Assembly (NCBI RefSeq): GCF_035481675.1
Contig: NZ_JAYJJW010000001.1
Span: 1,488,001 to 1,552,000 of the forward strand
DNA: 64,000 bases
Direction of reading: 5' to 3'
From: Alteriqipengyuania_B sp035481675
GTDB taxonomy: Bacteria > Pseudomonadota > Alphaproteobacteria > Sphingomonadales > Sphingomonadaceae
A program made the translations under genes and the position numbers. Below the pieces are notes generated by a model. The model was not told the origin of the DNA. It was given only the letters and a program-made list of their open reading frames with translations, and did not search any database. Every line of letters begins with the position of its first letter. Position 1 is the stretch's first letter. Of this stretch, positions 26,323 through 34,961 are shown in pieces.

Positions 26323-27030
26323 CTATCGCGCCTGCCCCCGGTCGCGGTCGAGCAGCAGCTGGAACAGGATGGCGCGGATCTGCCCGTCGATCTCTCCATC
26401 GATCTTTTCGGGCCGCCAGCGGCGCTGGAACGCCTCGACCGCCTTGTGCCCATCGGAAATGTCGTAACCGAACCGTTCGAGCGCGAGGTAGAACGCGCCG
26501 TCGTTGTCGAACGGGTCGCCCAGCTCCAGCTTTTCCGGCTTCGGCAGGCACAGGTGGTATTCGGCCAGCCGGTCCCACGGGAACAGCTCGCCCGGATCGA
26601 TCTTTCGCGGCGGGGCGACATCGGAATGGCCGACCACGTTCGCGCGCGGGATGTCGTAATCCTTCACGATGCGCGCCAGCAGCGGAACAAGCGCTTCGAA
26701 CTGCGCGTCGGAAAACGGGCGGTAGCCCAGCGCATGGCCCGGATGGTCGAGCTCGATCCCGATGGAGATGCCGTTTACGTCCGTGTGCCCGCGCCAGTAG
26801 GACACGCCGGCATGCCAGGCGCGCTTGTCCTCTGGCACCAGCCGCGTGACCTCCCCGCTTTCGGAAATCAGGTAATGGGCGGAGACCTTGGCGTCGGGAT
26901 CGCACAGCCGCGCCTCTGCACTCGCCGCATCCTCCATCTCGGTATAGTGGAGCACGACCATCGAGATCGCCTCCGACCGCTCGTCGTAATTGGGCGACAA
27001 CGCCTCGCGGTGGACCAGTTCGTCGGCCAC
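26323..27030 (-). CDS. AmiD-like N-acetylmuramoyl-L-alanine amidase
   Basis: A 235-aa amidase_2 protein. The zinc site is formed by the His in VVLHYTEM (about residue 28) and a His in VVGHSDVAP, with the catalytic area WHAGVSYWRG between. A peptidoglycan-binding-like helical domain with EAFQRRWRP follows (about 190-225). AmiD-type enzymes cut the amide between muramic acid and the stem peptide during recycling. No signal peptide is seen, so it may act on cytoplasmic anhydro-muropeptides as AmpD does. The start is a GTG at 27030, 4 bases after chpT's stop. Confidence 0.87.
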   Translation of the reverse strand: MADELVHREALSPNYDERSEAISMVVLHYTEMEDAASAEARLCDPDAKVSAHYLISESGEVTRLVPEDKRAWHAGVSYWRGHTDVNGISIGIELDHPGHALGYRPFSDAQFEALVPLLARIVKDYDIPRANVVGHSDVAPPRKIDPGELFPWDRLAEYHLCLPKPEKLELGDPFDNDGAFYLALERFGYDISDGHKAVEAFQRRWRPEKIDGEIDGQIRAILFQLLLDRDRGQAR

Positions 27031-27034
27031 GGCG

Positions 27035-27688
27035 CTATCCGATCAGCCCGTCGGTATCGGTCGGCAATTCCGCGCCAAGGACGAGCGAGCCTTCGCCGAG
27101 GTGGTACTGGAGCCCGCCGCCATCCGCCTCGGCCAGTTCGCACAGCATGAAGGCGGGCGCGGTGCGGCTGGTGAGCTCGCCCTCGCCCGACAACGCCTTG
27201 CCGATGGTCTCGTCGAAGGCGATCTTGGGGCCGGTCGCGCGCACCACGATCTCCGTCGCGCCGCCGCGCATTTCCGCCCCGATGTCGAGCGTTCCGCCGC
27301 GCACAAGCGCATCGAGGCCCATCTGCGCGAAGTTGAGCAGCACTTTCACCGCGCCCTTCGGCAGGCGCGCGGTGGCGAGCGCCCAGTTGGCCTCGACCCG
27401 TTCGTTCTTGGCGACCAGCGCATCCACCAGCGCGCGCGGCTCGTCCACGTCGATCATGTCGCCGAAACCGCCCGCGGCCCCGAAGGCGAGGCGGAAGAAC
27501 TTGAGCTTGTCGGTCGAGATCTGCGCGCTCTGTTCGAGCAGTTCGAAACACCGGTCGCGCATGTCCGGGTCTTTCTCGTCCGTGAGCAGTTCCAGCCCGT
27601 TCGACAGCGCGCCGACGGGGCTGAGCAGGTCGTGGCAAAGCTTGGAACACAGCAGGCTGGCCAGCTGGACGGGATCGATATCGCTCAT
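27035..27688 (-). CDS. chpT: Histidine phosphotransferase ChpT
   Basis: A 217-aa protein matching ChpT, the phosphotransfer protein linking CckA to CtrA and CpdR in the alphaproteobacterial cell-cycle circuit. The phosphorylated His is in LCSKLCHDLLSPVGA (His19), in the first helix of a dimeric four-helix bundle. A degenerate ATPase-like domain follows (about 85-215) that no longer binds ATP. It precedes the amidase gene, 4 bases away. The 103-base gap upstream should hold its promoter; I see no other gene in it. Confidence 0.9.
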   Translation of the reverse strand: MSDIDPVQLASLLCSKLCHDLLSPVGALSNGLELLTDEKDPDMRDRCFELLEQSAQISTDKLKFFRLAFGAAGGFGDMIDVDEPRALVDALVAKNERVEANWALATARLPKGAVKVLLNFAQMGLDALVRGGTLDIGAEMRGGATEIVVRATGPKIAFDETIGKALSGEGELTSRTAPAFMLCELAEADGGGLQYHLGEGSLVLGAELPTDTDGLIG

Positions 27689-27791
27689 GGAATAACAGGT
27701 CCGCTTGATCGGGTAATTCGCATCCCCGATGTCCTAGAGGAAATTTGCCGCGCTGCCACCCGTCCTTTTGCGTGCCGCCACTGGAGTTAGG

Positions 27792-28142
27792 TCAGGAGAG
27801 GCGCGCGAAATTCGCCGCCCCCGGTGCGGGCTTGCGCGTGGTCGCAGGCGCAGGCGTGCGGCCCGGCACCGTGCCGAGCATGTCGGCGAGGTCCGCCAGC
27901 CGCTCCTCGTCGCGGCGGTAGAACACCAGCTTGGCTTCCTTGCGCGTTTCCACCAGCCCGGCCTTGCGCAGCACGCCGAGCTGCTGCGACAGCGCGGGCT
28001 GGCCGATGCCGGTCGCAGCCTCGATCTCCCCGACATTGCGCTCGCCGGCTTTCAGCAGGTCGAGGATGCGCAGGCGCGAGGGGTGGCCGATGGCCTTGAA
28101 GGCATCGACCGCCGCGTCCTCGGTGAGAGCCGCATCGCTCAC
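27792..28142 (-). CDS. ArsR-family transcriptional regulator without cysteines
   Basis: A 116-aa winged-helix protein of the ArsR/SmtB family (residues 10-90). The recognition helix is in GIGQPALSQQLGVLRKAGL, and the wing is KLVFYRR. The last 28 residues are a flexible Pro/Ala tail. Its location, next to a persulfide-dioxygenase-like gene, is that of BigR/SqrR, the sulfide-responsive repressors. Those sense persulfide through two cysteines, and this protein has none. The GTG start at 28142 overlaps the peroxiredoxin stop (GTGA), so translation of the two is coupled. I expect it to bind the dyad at 28838-28858. Confidence 0.82.
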   Translation of the reverse strand: MSDAALTEDAAVDAFKAIGHPSRLRILDLLKAGERNVGEIEAATGIGQPALSQQLGVLRKAGLVETRKEAKLVFYRRDEERLADLADMLGTVPGRTPAPATTRKPAPGAANFARLS

Positions 28143-28801
28143 CGGCGCTTGCCCTTCCGCGGCGTCGCTTCGCGCAGGAACCAGTCCGCCTGCCCCTCGG
28201 CCGCAAAGACTTCGTCGATATCCTGCGCAGGCGGCCGCAACAGCGCATCGCCCGCCTGCCAGTTCGCAGGAGCAAGGCCTTCGGCGGCGTCGATCGCCTG
28301 CAACGCGTCGAGCGTGCGCAGCATTTCTGGGATCGAACGCCCGACGCTTGCGGGATAGCAGCTCATCGCGCGGATCGTACCGGCGGGATCGATGAAGAAT
28401 GTCGTGCGCACCGTGGCGCTGTCGCTGTCCTGCGCGCAGACCATGCCATAGGCGCGGCCGACGACCAGCGTCGGGTCCTCCACGATGGGGAAGCGCACTT
28501 CGACGTCGAACCGGTCGCGGATCATGCGCAGCCACGCGAAGTGGGAAAACAGGCTGTCGACCGACAGGGCCATCAGCGCGCAGTCGCGCGCCTCGAAGGC
28601 AGCCGCCTCGCGCGCCAAGGCGACGAATTCGGTCGTGCAGACCGGCGTGAAGTCCGCCGGGTGGGAGAACAGGACCAGCCAGCGCCCGCGATAATCGGAC
28701 AGGCGCACCGGCCCCGCCGTGCTGCGCGCTTCGAAATCGGGCGCGCTATCGCCGATGCGTAGGGGCCGCGGAGCCGGGCCGGTGGGGGCTGCGTTGTCCA
28801 T
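28139..28801 (-). CDS. 1-Cys peroxiredoxin (Prx6/AhpC family)
   Basis: A 220-aa peroxiredoxin. The peroxidatic cysteine is in the typical SHPADFTPVCTTE motif (Cys51 from this start), with the C-terminal domain FAAEGQADWFLREATPRKGKR-like tail (shortened). Three more cysteines are present (in ARDCALM, GMVCAQD, AMSCYPA), but none at the usual resolving position of 2-Cys types, so it is Prx6-like. It reduces peroxides or persulfides with an external thiol. I start at 28801, preceded by GGGGG; the 12-codon extension lies over the divergent promoter. Co-operonic with the ArsR gene and divergent from the hydrolase. Confidence 0.88.
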   Translation of the reverse strand: MDNAAPTGPAPRPLRIGDSAPDFEARSTAGPVRLSDYRGRWLVLFSHPADFTPVCTTEFVALAREAAAFEARDCALMALSVDSLFSHFAWLRMIRDRFDVEVRFPIVEDPTLVVGRAYGMVCAQDSDSATVRTTFFIDPAGTIRAMSCYPASVGRSIPEMLRTLDALQAIDAAEGLAPANWQAGDALLRPPAQDIDEVFAAEGQADWFLREATPRKGKRR

Positions 28802-28819
28802 GACGGACGATCTACCCCC

Positions 28820-28858
28820 TTGACTCGCGGATTGCAATACATATACACGATTTATGTA
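28820..28858 (+). promoter_or_regulatory. Promoter and dyad between peroxiredoxin and MBL genes
   Basis: On the plus strand TTGACT (28820-28825), a 16-base spacer and TATACA (28842-28847) form a strong sigma70-type promoter for the hydrolase gene. A perfect dyad TACATA-N9-TATGTA (28838-28858) covers the -10 box and the start region, so a bound repressor would block it. The same dyad also overlaps the likely minus-strand promoter of the peroxiredoxin/ArsR pair. AAGGAG (28863-28868) precedes the ATG. An AT-rich dyad is the usual kind of ArsR-family site. Confidence 0.7.
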
Positions 28859-28875
28859 ATCGAAGGAGTTATTTC

Positions 28876-29808
28876 ATGTCTGATGCAGACGCGTCGCTCC
28901 AGGCGGCCCGCGACCAGATCGGGCGCGCCACGGGCGAAAAGACACTCCGCCCCTCGATCGCGGGCTTTTTCGACGAGACCACCAATACGGTAAGCTACGT
29001 CATCCATGACCCGGAAACATGCGAAGCCGCGATCATCGACTCGGTGCTGGACTACGAAGCGGCCGCCGGGCGGACGTCCCATGGCTCGGCAGAGCGCATC
29101 ATCGACTACGTCACTTCGAACAATTTGCAAGTGACATGGCTGATCGAAACCCATGCCCATGCCGACCACATCTCGGCCGCGCCCTATTTGCAGGACAAGC
29201 TCGGCGGGAAGCTTGCCATCGGCAAGGACATCGTCCGCGTGCAGGATGTCTTCGGCAAGCTGTTCAACGCCGGTACCGATTTCGAGCGCGACGGATCGCA
29301 GTTCGACAAGCTTTTCTCAGACGGCGAGACCTTCTCGCTCGGCAAGATCGAGGGCATCGCGCTCCACGTCCCCGGCCATACACCGGCCGACATGGCCTTC
29401 ATCATCGGCGATGCCGCTTTCGTGGGTGACACGATCTTCATGCCCGATTTCGGCACGGCGCGGGCGGACTTCCCGGGCGGCGATGCGCGCGAGCTGTTCC
29501 AGTCGATCCGCCGCCTGCTCTCCCTGCCTGACGACACGCGGCTGTTCCTGTGCCACGATTACAAGGCGCCGGGGCGCGACGAGTATGCGTGGGAGACCAC
29601 CGTTGGCCAGCAGCGGCGCGAGAACGTGCATGTGAAGGACGGCGTGACCGAAGACGAGTTCGTCGAGATGCGCACGACGCGGGACAAGACGCTCGCCATG
29701 CCCGAACTCATCATGCCGTCGGTGCAGGTCAACATCCGCGGCGGCCGCCTGCCGGAGCCGGAGGATAACGGTGTCAGCTACATCAAGATTCCGGTGAACG
29801 CGGTATGA
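28876..29808 (+). CDS. MBL-fold persulfide dioxygenase-like hydrolase (Blh type)
   Basis: A 310-aa metallo-beta-lactamase-fold protein with THAHADH (about residues 92-98), HTPADM, GDTIFMPDFG and LFLCHDYK, in the order seen in ETHE1/Blh persulfide dioxygenases and glyoxalase II-like enzymes. Together with the YeeE genes downstream, the Blh-type sulfur dioxygenase reading is more likely: glutathione persulfide plus oxygen to sulfite. It would act in the cytosol. The stop overlaps the next start (ATGA). Preceded by a strong promoter and ribosome binding site. Confidence 0.85.
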   Translation: MSDADASLQAARDQIGRATGEKTLRPSIAGFFDETTNTVSYVIHDPETCEAAIIDSVLDYEAAAGRTSHGSAERIIDYVTSNNLQVTWLIETHAHADHISAAPYLQDKLGGKLAIGKDIVRVQDVFGKLFNAGTDFERDGSQFDKLFSDGETFSLGKIEGIALHVPGHTPADMAFIIGDAAFVGDTIFMPDFGTARADFPGGDARELFQSIRRLLSLPDDTRLFLCHDYKAPGRDEYAWETTVGQQRRENVHVKDGVTEDEFVEMRTTRDKTLAMPELIMPSVQVNIRGGRLPEPEDNGVSYIKIPVNAV

Positions 29809-30254
29809 GCCTGCCCGGTTTTCCCGACGCGGCACCGCTGGCAGGTCTCGGCGGCGGCATCCTCATCGGCTTGGCCGCCGCGCTGATGCTGCTGGGCGCA
29901 GGGCGCATTGCCGGAGTCTCCGGCATCTTCGCGCGCGCAACCGGCCTCAGCGACAGCGGCATGTCGAAACCGGGCGCGTGGATGTTCGTCCTCGGCCTGC
30001 CGCTGGGCGCTTTCATCGTCGCGCTTGCAACCGGCGGCCTGCCGGCAAACTTCGCCGGTCCGGCCTACCTCGTCGTCGCCGGCCTGCTGGTCGGCATCGG
30101 GACCCGTCTCGGCAGCGGCTGCACCAGCGGCCACGGCGTATGCGGGGTCAGCCGCCTGTCGCAGCGGTCGCTCGTCGCGACGGTCACCTTCATGGCCGCC
30201 GGCATCGCCACGGTGGCGCTGATGAACGCGCTGGGCATGGAGGTGCTGCCATGA
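29805..30254 (+). CDS. YeeE/YedE-type membrane protein, N-terminal half
   Basis: A 149-aa protein with four or five TM helices. The GSGCTSGHGVCGVSRLSQRS motif is the hallmark of YeeE/YedE sulfur transporters and holds two cysteines that are thought to relay thiosulfate or other reduced sulfur. The single-chain YeeE of E. coli is about twice as long; here the second half is the next gene, which overlaps the stop by 4 bases. Together they should form one transport unit in the inner membrane. Confidence 0.85.
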   Translation: MSLPGFPDAAPLAGLGGGILIGLAAALMLLGAGRIAGVSGIFARATGLSDSGMSKPGAWMFVLGLPLGAFIVALATGGLPANFAGPAYLVVAGLLVGIGTRLGSGCTSGHGVCGVSRLSQRSLVATVTFMAAGIATVALMNALGMEVLP

Positions 30255-30667
30255 TCCGCCGCATCCTTCCCCCGCTGCTGTCGGGAACGCTGTTCGGCGC
30301 GGGCCTTGCGCTTGGCGGGATGACGGACCCGGCCCGTGTGCGCGGCTTCCTCGACCTGTTCGGCGACTGGGACCCGACGCTGGCCTTCGTGATGGGCGGC
30401 GCGGTCATCGTGATGGCGATCGCGTGGCGCTTCCAGCCACGCATGGCCCACCCGCTGTTCGCCGAGAAATTCGCCCTGCCCGACCGCAGCGACCTGACCC
30501 CGAAACTGATCGGCGGCGCGGCCCTGTTCGGGATCGGCTGGGGCATCGCCGGCCTGTGCCCTGGACCCGGCCTCGCCGCGCTGGTGATCGAACCGGCATC
30601 GGCCGCGATCTTCGTGGTCGCCATGCTGGCCGGCATGGGCATCGTCCGGCTGGTCGAAAAAGACTAG
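30251..30667 (+). CDS. YeeE-type membrane protein, C-terminal half (DUF6691-like)
   Basis: A 138-aa protein with four TM helices and the GIAGLCPGPGLAAL motif (about residues 100-113), the counterpart of the cysteine-containing loop in the second half of YeeE. It resembles DUF6691. It begins at an ATG overlapping the previous gene's stop. I expect a heterodimer with the product of the previous gene. A frame extending upstream (from 29978) is the same gene's neighbour read out of frame and is ignored. Confidence 0.82.
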   Translation: MIRRILPPLLSGTLFGAGLALGGMTDPARVRGFLDLFGDWDPTLAFVMGGAVIVMAIAWRFQPRMAHPLFAEKFALPDRSDLTPKLIGGAALFGIGWGIAGLCPGPGLAALVIEPASAAIFVVAMLAGMGIVRLVEKD

Positions 30668-30682
30668 GGCCGGACGCACCCG

Positions 30683-32443
30683 ATGTCGCTGTCGCGCTAT
30701 TTCCCGATCCTCGACTGGGGGCGGAGCTACAACCGGTCGGTACTTACGAACGACCTGATGGCGGCGGTGATCGTCACCATCATGCTGATCCCGCAGAGCC
30801 TTGCCTATGCGCTGCTGGCGGGGCTGCCGCCGGTCGTTGGCCTGTATGCCAGCATCCTGCCGCTGGTGCTCTATGCCATTTTCGGCACCAGCCGCACGCT
30901 TGCCGTCGGGCCGGTGGCCGTGATCAGCCTGATGACCGCCAGCGCGGCAGGCGCGGTCGCGGCGCAGGGGACGGCGGAATATCTGGAGGCGGCGGTGACG
31001 CTGGCCATGTTATCCGGCGTGATGCTGGCGGTGCTGGGGCTGCTGCGGGCAGGCTTCCTTGCCAATCTCCTGTCCCACCCTGTCATCAGCGGCTTCATCA
31101 CCGCCAGCGGCATACTGATCGCGACGAGCCAGCTGAAGCATATCCTGGGCATCAAGGCGGGCGGCGACAACTGGCCCGACATGCTCGGCTCGCTGGCCGC
31201 CGGGATCGCGCAGACCAACCCGTGGACGCTCGCCATCGGCATCCCTGCCACGCTGTTCCTGTTCTGGGTCCGCAAGGGCGGCAAGCCCGCCCTGCAGCGC
31301 CTCGGCCTGCCTCCGCGCGCGGCCGACATGACCGCCAAGGCCGGACCGGTCGCCGCCGTCGCGCTGACGATCCTTGCGGCGGTGCTGCTCGACCTCGGCG
31401 ACAGGGGCGTGAACCTCGTCGGCGGGATCCCGCAGGGCCTGCCGCCCTTCGCCGTGCCCTCTGCCGACCTCTCCCTGATCGAGAAGCTGTGGGTGCCCGC
31501 GCTGCTGATCTCGATCATCGGTTTCGTCGAAAGCGTTTCGGTCGCGCAAACGCTGGCCGCCAAGCGCCGCCAGCGCATTTCGCCGGACCAGGAGCTGATC
31601 GGCCTCGGCGCGGCGAATATCGCCAGCGCCTTTTCCGGCGGCTACCCGGTCACCGGCGGTTTCGCCCGTTCGGCGGTGAATTTCGATGCCGGCGCGGAGA
31701 CACCTGCGGCCGGCGCCTTCACCGCAGTCGGCATCGCGCTCGCCACGCTGTTCCTCACCCCGCTGCTGTTCAGCCTGCCCATCGCCACGCTGGCGGCGAC
31801 GATCATCGTGGCGGTGCTCAGCCTCGTCGACCTCAAGACACCCGGCCGGCTGTGGCGCTATTCCAAGGCCGATTTTGCGGCTCATGTCGCCACCATCGGC
31901 ATCACGCTGGTCGCGGGCGTGGAGCTGGGCGTGATCGCCGGGGTCGCGGTCGGCCTGCTGCTTTACCTGTGGCGGGCGAGCCGCCCCCATGCCGCCATCG
32001 TCGGCCGCGTGCCGGAGACCGAGCATTTCCGCAACGTGGAGCGGCACGAGGTCTTCACGGTGCCGCACGTCCTGTCCATCCGCATCGACGAGGCGCTGAC
32101 GTACCTCAACGCCCGCTGGCTGGAGGAATACGTGCTGGAGCGCGTCGCCGAAAAGCCGGAGCTGCGCCACGTCATCCTGATGTGCAGCGCGGTGAACGAA
32201 ATCGACGCCTCGGGCCTCGAAAGCCTTGAGGCGATCAACCACCGGCTGGAGGACGGCGGCATCGGCCTGCACCTGTCCGAAGTGAAAGGCCCGGTCATGG
32301 ACCGGCTGAAGCGCACCGACTTCCTCGAGGAGCTCCACGGCAAGGTTTACCTGTCGCAGAACCGCGCCTTCGACGAACTGGTGCGCGACGATGGCGCGCC
32401 GGGGCTGCCGCAGGACCATTTCATCGCCCGCGGGATGATCTGA
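30683..32443 (+). CDS. SulP-family anion transporter with STAS domain
   Basis: A 586-aa SLC26/SulP transporter. The N-terminal membrane domain (about 10-430) has the family's PQSLAYALLAGLPPVVGLYAS-like first motif (given here in part: PQSLAYALLAGLPP), the GPVAVISLMT helix and a QTLAAKRRQRISPDQEL segment. The C-terminal STAS domain (about 450-560) contains IRIDEALTYLNARWLEEY. These proteins move sulfate or bicarbonate. After the persulfide dioxygenase and YeeE genes it most plausibly exports or imports oxidised sulfur. It starts 16 bases after the last YeeE gene. Confidence 0.9.
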   Translation: MSLSRYFPILDWGRSYNRSVLTNDLMAAVIVTIMLIPQSLAYALLAGLPPVVGLYASILPLVLYAIFGTSRTLAVGPVAVISLMTASAAGAVAAQGTAEYLEAAVTLAMLSGVMLAVLGLLRAGFLANLLSHPVISGFITASGILIATSQLKHILGIKAGGDNWPDMLGSLAAGIAQTNPWTLAIGIPATLFLFWVRKGGKPALQRLGLPPRAADMTAKAGPVAAVALTILAAVLLDLGDRGVNLVGGIPQGLPPFAVPSADLSLIEKLWVPALLISIIGFVESVSVAQTLAAKRRQRISPDQELIGLGAANIASAFSGGYPVTGGFARSAVNFDAGAETPAAGAFTAVGIALATLFLTPLLFSLPIATLAATIIVAVLSLVDLKTPGRLWRYSKADFAAHVATIGITLVAGVELGVIAGVAVGLLLYLWRASRPHAAIVGRVPETEHFRNVERHEVFTVPHVLSIRIDEALTYLNARWLEEYVLERVAEKPELRHVILMCSAVNEIDASGLESLEAINHRLEDGGIGLHLSEVKGPVMDRLKRTDFLEELHGKVYLSQNRAFDELVRDDGAPGLPQDHFIARGMI

Positions 32444-32448
32444 CAGTT

Positions 32449-32490
32449 GCACGGCAGGCAAGCGCGGTTGCCTGCTTTGCGCTGCCGTGC
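32449..32490 (+). promoter_or_regulatory. Overlapping hairpins between SulP gene and cioA
   Basis: The 76-base gap holds two competing stems. GCAGGCAA (32454-32461) pairs with TTGCCTGC (32468-32475). GCACGGCAG (32449-32457) pairs with CTGCCGTGC (32482-32490). They share bases 32454-32457, so they cannot both form fully. The pattern suggests a regulatory leader or partial attenuator before cioA; there is no T-run long enough for a normal terminator. Confidence 0.45.
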
Positions 32491-32519
32491 GAACCGCAAG
32501 TGATGTAAGGGACCGGCTC

Positions 32520-33965
32520 ATGTTCGAACATCTCGACGCCCTGCTGCTCGCGCGGATCCAGTTCGCCTTTACGGTCAGCTTCCACTTCTTCTTCCCGGCC
32601 TTTTCCATCGGCCTCGCCAGCTACCTGATGGTGCTGGAAGGATTGTGGCTGAAGACCGGCAAGCAGCTCTATCTCGACCTGTTCAAATACTGGCTGAAGA
32701 TCTTCGCCATCGCCTTTGCCATGGGCGTCGTCTCCGGCATCGTGATGAGCTACCAGTTCGGCACCAACTGGTCGGTCTTTTCCGACCTTGCCGGCCCGGT
32801 GATCGGGCCGCTGATGGCGTACGAGGTGCTGACCGCCTTCTTCCTGGAGGCGGGCTTCCTCGGCGTGATGCTGTTCGGGATGAACAAGGTCGGCAAGAAG
32901 CTGCATTTTGCGGCCACCTGCATGGTCGCGCTCGGCACGTTCGTGTCCGCTTTCTGGATCCTGTCGGTCAACAGCTGGATGCAGACGCCGACGGGGTACG
33001 AGATGGGCGCGAACGGGCAGTTCATGCCGGGTGCGAGCTGGTGGGACATCGTCTTCAACCCCAGCTTCCCCTACCGCCTCGTCCACACGGTGATGGCGGC
33101 CTACCTCACCACCGCATTCGTGGTCGGCGGGGTCGGCGCGTGGCACCTGCTCAAGGACCGGACGAACGCCCACGCGCGCAAGATGTTCTCCATGGCCATG
33201 TGGATGGCCGCCATCGTCACCCCGTTGCAGATCGCAGCCGGCGATGCACACGGCCTCAACACGCTGGAGCACCAGCCGCAGAAGGTCATGGCCATGGAAG
33301 GCCATTTCCAGAGCCATCCGGACGGCGCGCCGCTGATCCTGTTCGGCATTCCAGACAGCGAAGCGAAGACGGTGCGTTACGCGATCGAGATACCCAAGCT
33401 CTCCTCGCTGATCCTGAAGCACGACCTCGACGCGCCGCTTGCCGGGCTCGACACGATCCCCGATGACGAGGAGCCGCCCGTCGGCGTGGTCTTCTGGTCG
33501 TTCCGGGTGATGGTCGGCATCGGTTTCGCGATGCTCGGCATCGGGCTGTGGAGCCTTTACGCCCGCACCCGGAGGAAACTGTATGAATGGACCTGGCTGC
33601 ACCGCGCCGCGCTGCTGATGGCACCGTCGGGCTTTGCCGCCGTGCTGGCCGGCTGGATCACCACCGAAGTCGGCCGCCAGCCCTATGTCATCTACGGCGT
33701 GCTGCGCACTGCGGACGCGGCCAGCCCGCTCGACGCGCCGGCCGTCGCCGCTTCGCTGCTGGCTTTCATCCTCGTCTATTTCACCGTGTTCGGCATCGGG
33801 GTGTGGTACATCCTGCGCCTGATGAGCCAGACGCCGCATGTGGGCGAGACCGGCGTCAAGCGCGGCGATACCGGACCAATCCGCACCGCCGGCATCACGC
33901 CGGGCCCGACGCAGAACCCGGGCGACGACGATGTGCTGCCCCGTTCGAAAGAGGAGGCGGAATAA
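32520..33965 (+). CDS. cioA: Cytochrome bd oxidase subunit I (CioA type)
   Basis: A 481-aa protein of the CydA/CioA family with nine TM helices. The heme b ligand His lies in SFHFFFPAFSIG near residue 20, and the GRQPYVIYG segment is present. The quinol-binding loop is short, as in the cyanide-insensitive CioAB oxidases. These oxidise quinol and reduce oxygen to water without pumping protons; they resist cyanide and sulfide. The ATG at 32520 follows a weak AGGGA. The next gene starts inside the stop codon. Location behind the sulfur genes fits respiration under sulfide. Confidence 0.92.
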   Translation: MFEHLDALLLARIQFAFTVSFHFFFPAFSIGLASYLMVLEGLWLKTGKQLYLDLFKYWLKIFAIAFAMGVVSGIVMSYQFGTNWSVFSDLAGPVIGPLMAYEVLTAFFLEAGFLGVMLFGMNKVGKKLHFAATCMVALGTFVSAFWILSVNSWMQTPTGYEMGANGQFMPGASWWDIVFNPSFPYRLVHTVMAAYLTTAFVVGGVGAWHLLKDRTNAHARKMFSMAMWMAAIVTPLQIAAGDAHGLNTLEHQPQKVMAMEGHFQSHPDGAPLILFGIPDSEAKTVRYAIEIPKLSSLILKHDLDAPLAGLDTIPDDEEPPVGVVFWSFRVMVGIGFAMLGIGLWSLYARTRRKLYEWTWLHRAALLMAPSGFAAVLAGWITTEVGRQPYVIYGVLRTADAASPLDAPAVAASLLAFILVYFTVFGIGVWYILRLMSQTPHVGETGVKRGDTGPIRTAGITPGPTQNPGDDDVLPRSKEEAE

Positions 33966-34960
33966 TGGATCTCACCGTCGTCTGGGCCTTCATCATCGCC
34001 TTTGCCGTCTTCGCCTATGTCGTGATGGACGGGTTCGACCTCGGCATCGGCATCCTCTTTCCCACCTTCGACCCGGGGCGGGAGCGCGACCGGGCGATGA
34101 ACTCCATCGCGCCGGTGTGGGACGGGAACGAGACCTGGCTGGTGCTGGGCGGCGGCGGGCTGTTTGCCGCCTTCCCGCTGGCCTATGCGGTGATCCTCCC
34201 GGCGACCTATCCGCTGATCATCGCCATGCTGCTGGGCCTCGTCTTTCGCGGCGTTGCCTTCGAATACCGCTGGCGCGACCCCGCGCACCGCGGCTTCTGG
34301 GACGCGGCCTTTACCGGCGGGTCCTTCGTCGCCGCAATGGCGCAGGGCATGGTGCTGGGGGCGCTGCTCCAGGGCGTGGAAGTGTCGGGCCGCGCCTACG
34401 CGGGCAGCTGGTTCGACTGGCTGACCCCCTATACGCTCCTCTGCGGGCTGGGCACGGTGGCTGGATACGCCCTGCTCGGCAGCACGTGGCTGATCTGGAA
34501 GCTGGACGGCGAAGGGCAGGCCCATGCCCGCACGCTGGCCTTCAAGGCGGCACTGGCGACCATTGCGCTGATGGGCGCGGTCAGCCTCTACAACGTGTTC
34601 CTCAATGCCGAGTATGCCGAGCGCTGGCTGACCGCGCCGGAGATATATTTCGCGGCCCCGGTGCCGATCCTCACCGGCTTCGCCGCGTGGAGCATCGTGC
34701 GTGCCGTGCGGACGGAGCGCAACAGCAAGCCTTTCTGGCTAAGCCTCGCGCTGTTCTCCCTCGGCATGGCGGGGCTCGGCGTGACCATGTGGCCCTATGT
34801 CGTCCCGCCCGGCCTCACCATCTGGGACGCCGCCGCGCCGGAGCGCAGCCAGGTCTTCATGCTGGTGGGCGTTGCGATCACCATGCCGCTGATCATCGCC
34901 TACACCGCGTGGGCTTACTGGGTGTTCCGCGGCAAGGTGGCGGACGAAGGGTATCACTGA
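33965..34960 (+). CDS. cioB: Cytochrome bd oxidase subunit II (CioB type)
   Basis: A 331-aa partner subunit. It begins with MDLTVVWAFIIAFAVFAYVV and the conserved DGFDLGIGILFP, and keeps APVWDGNETWLVLGGGGLFAAFP in the next helix region (fragmented here). It has eight predicted TM helices, matching CydB/CioB length. It completes the quinol oxidase with CioA and stabilises its hemes. The ATG shares bases with the cioA stop (TAATG). The in-frame extension upstream is cioA read in another frame and is ignored. Confidence 0.92.
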   Translation: MDLTVVWAFIIAFAVFAYVVMDGFDLGIGILFPTFDPGRERDRAMNSIAPVWDGNETWLVLGGGGLFAAFPLAYAVILPATYPLIIAMLLGLVFRGVAFEYRWRDPAHRGFWDAAFTGGSFVAAMAQGMVLGALLQGVEVSGRAYAGSWFDWLTPYTLLCGLGTVAGYALLGSTWLIWKLDGEGQAHARTLAFKAALATIALMGAVSLYNVFLNAEYAERWLTAPEIYFAAPVPILTGFAAWSIVRAVRTERNSKPFWLSLALFSLGMAGLGVTMWPYVVPPGLTIWDAAAPERSQVFMLVGVAITMPLIIAYTAWAYWVFRGKVADEGYH

Positions 34961-34961
34961 C

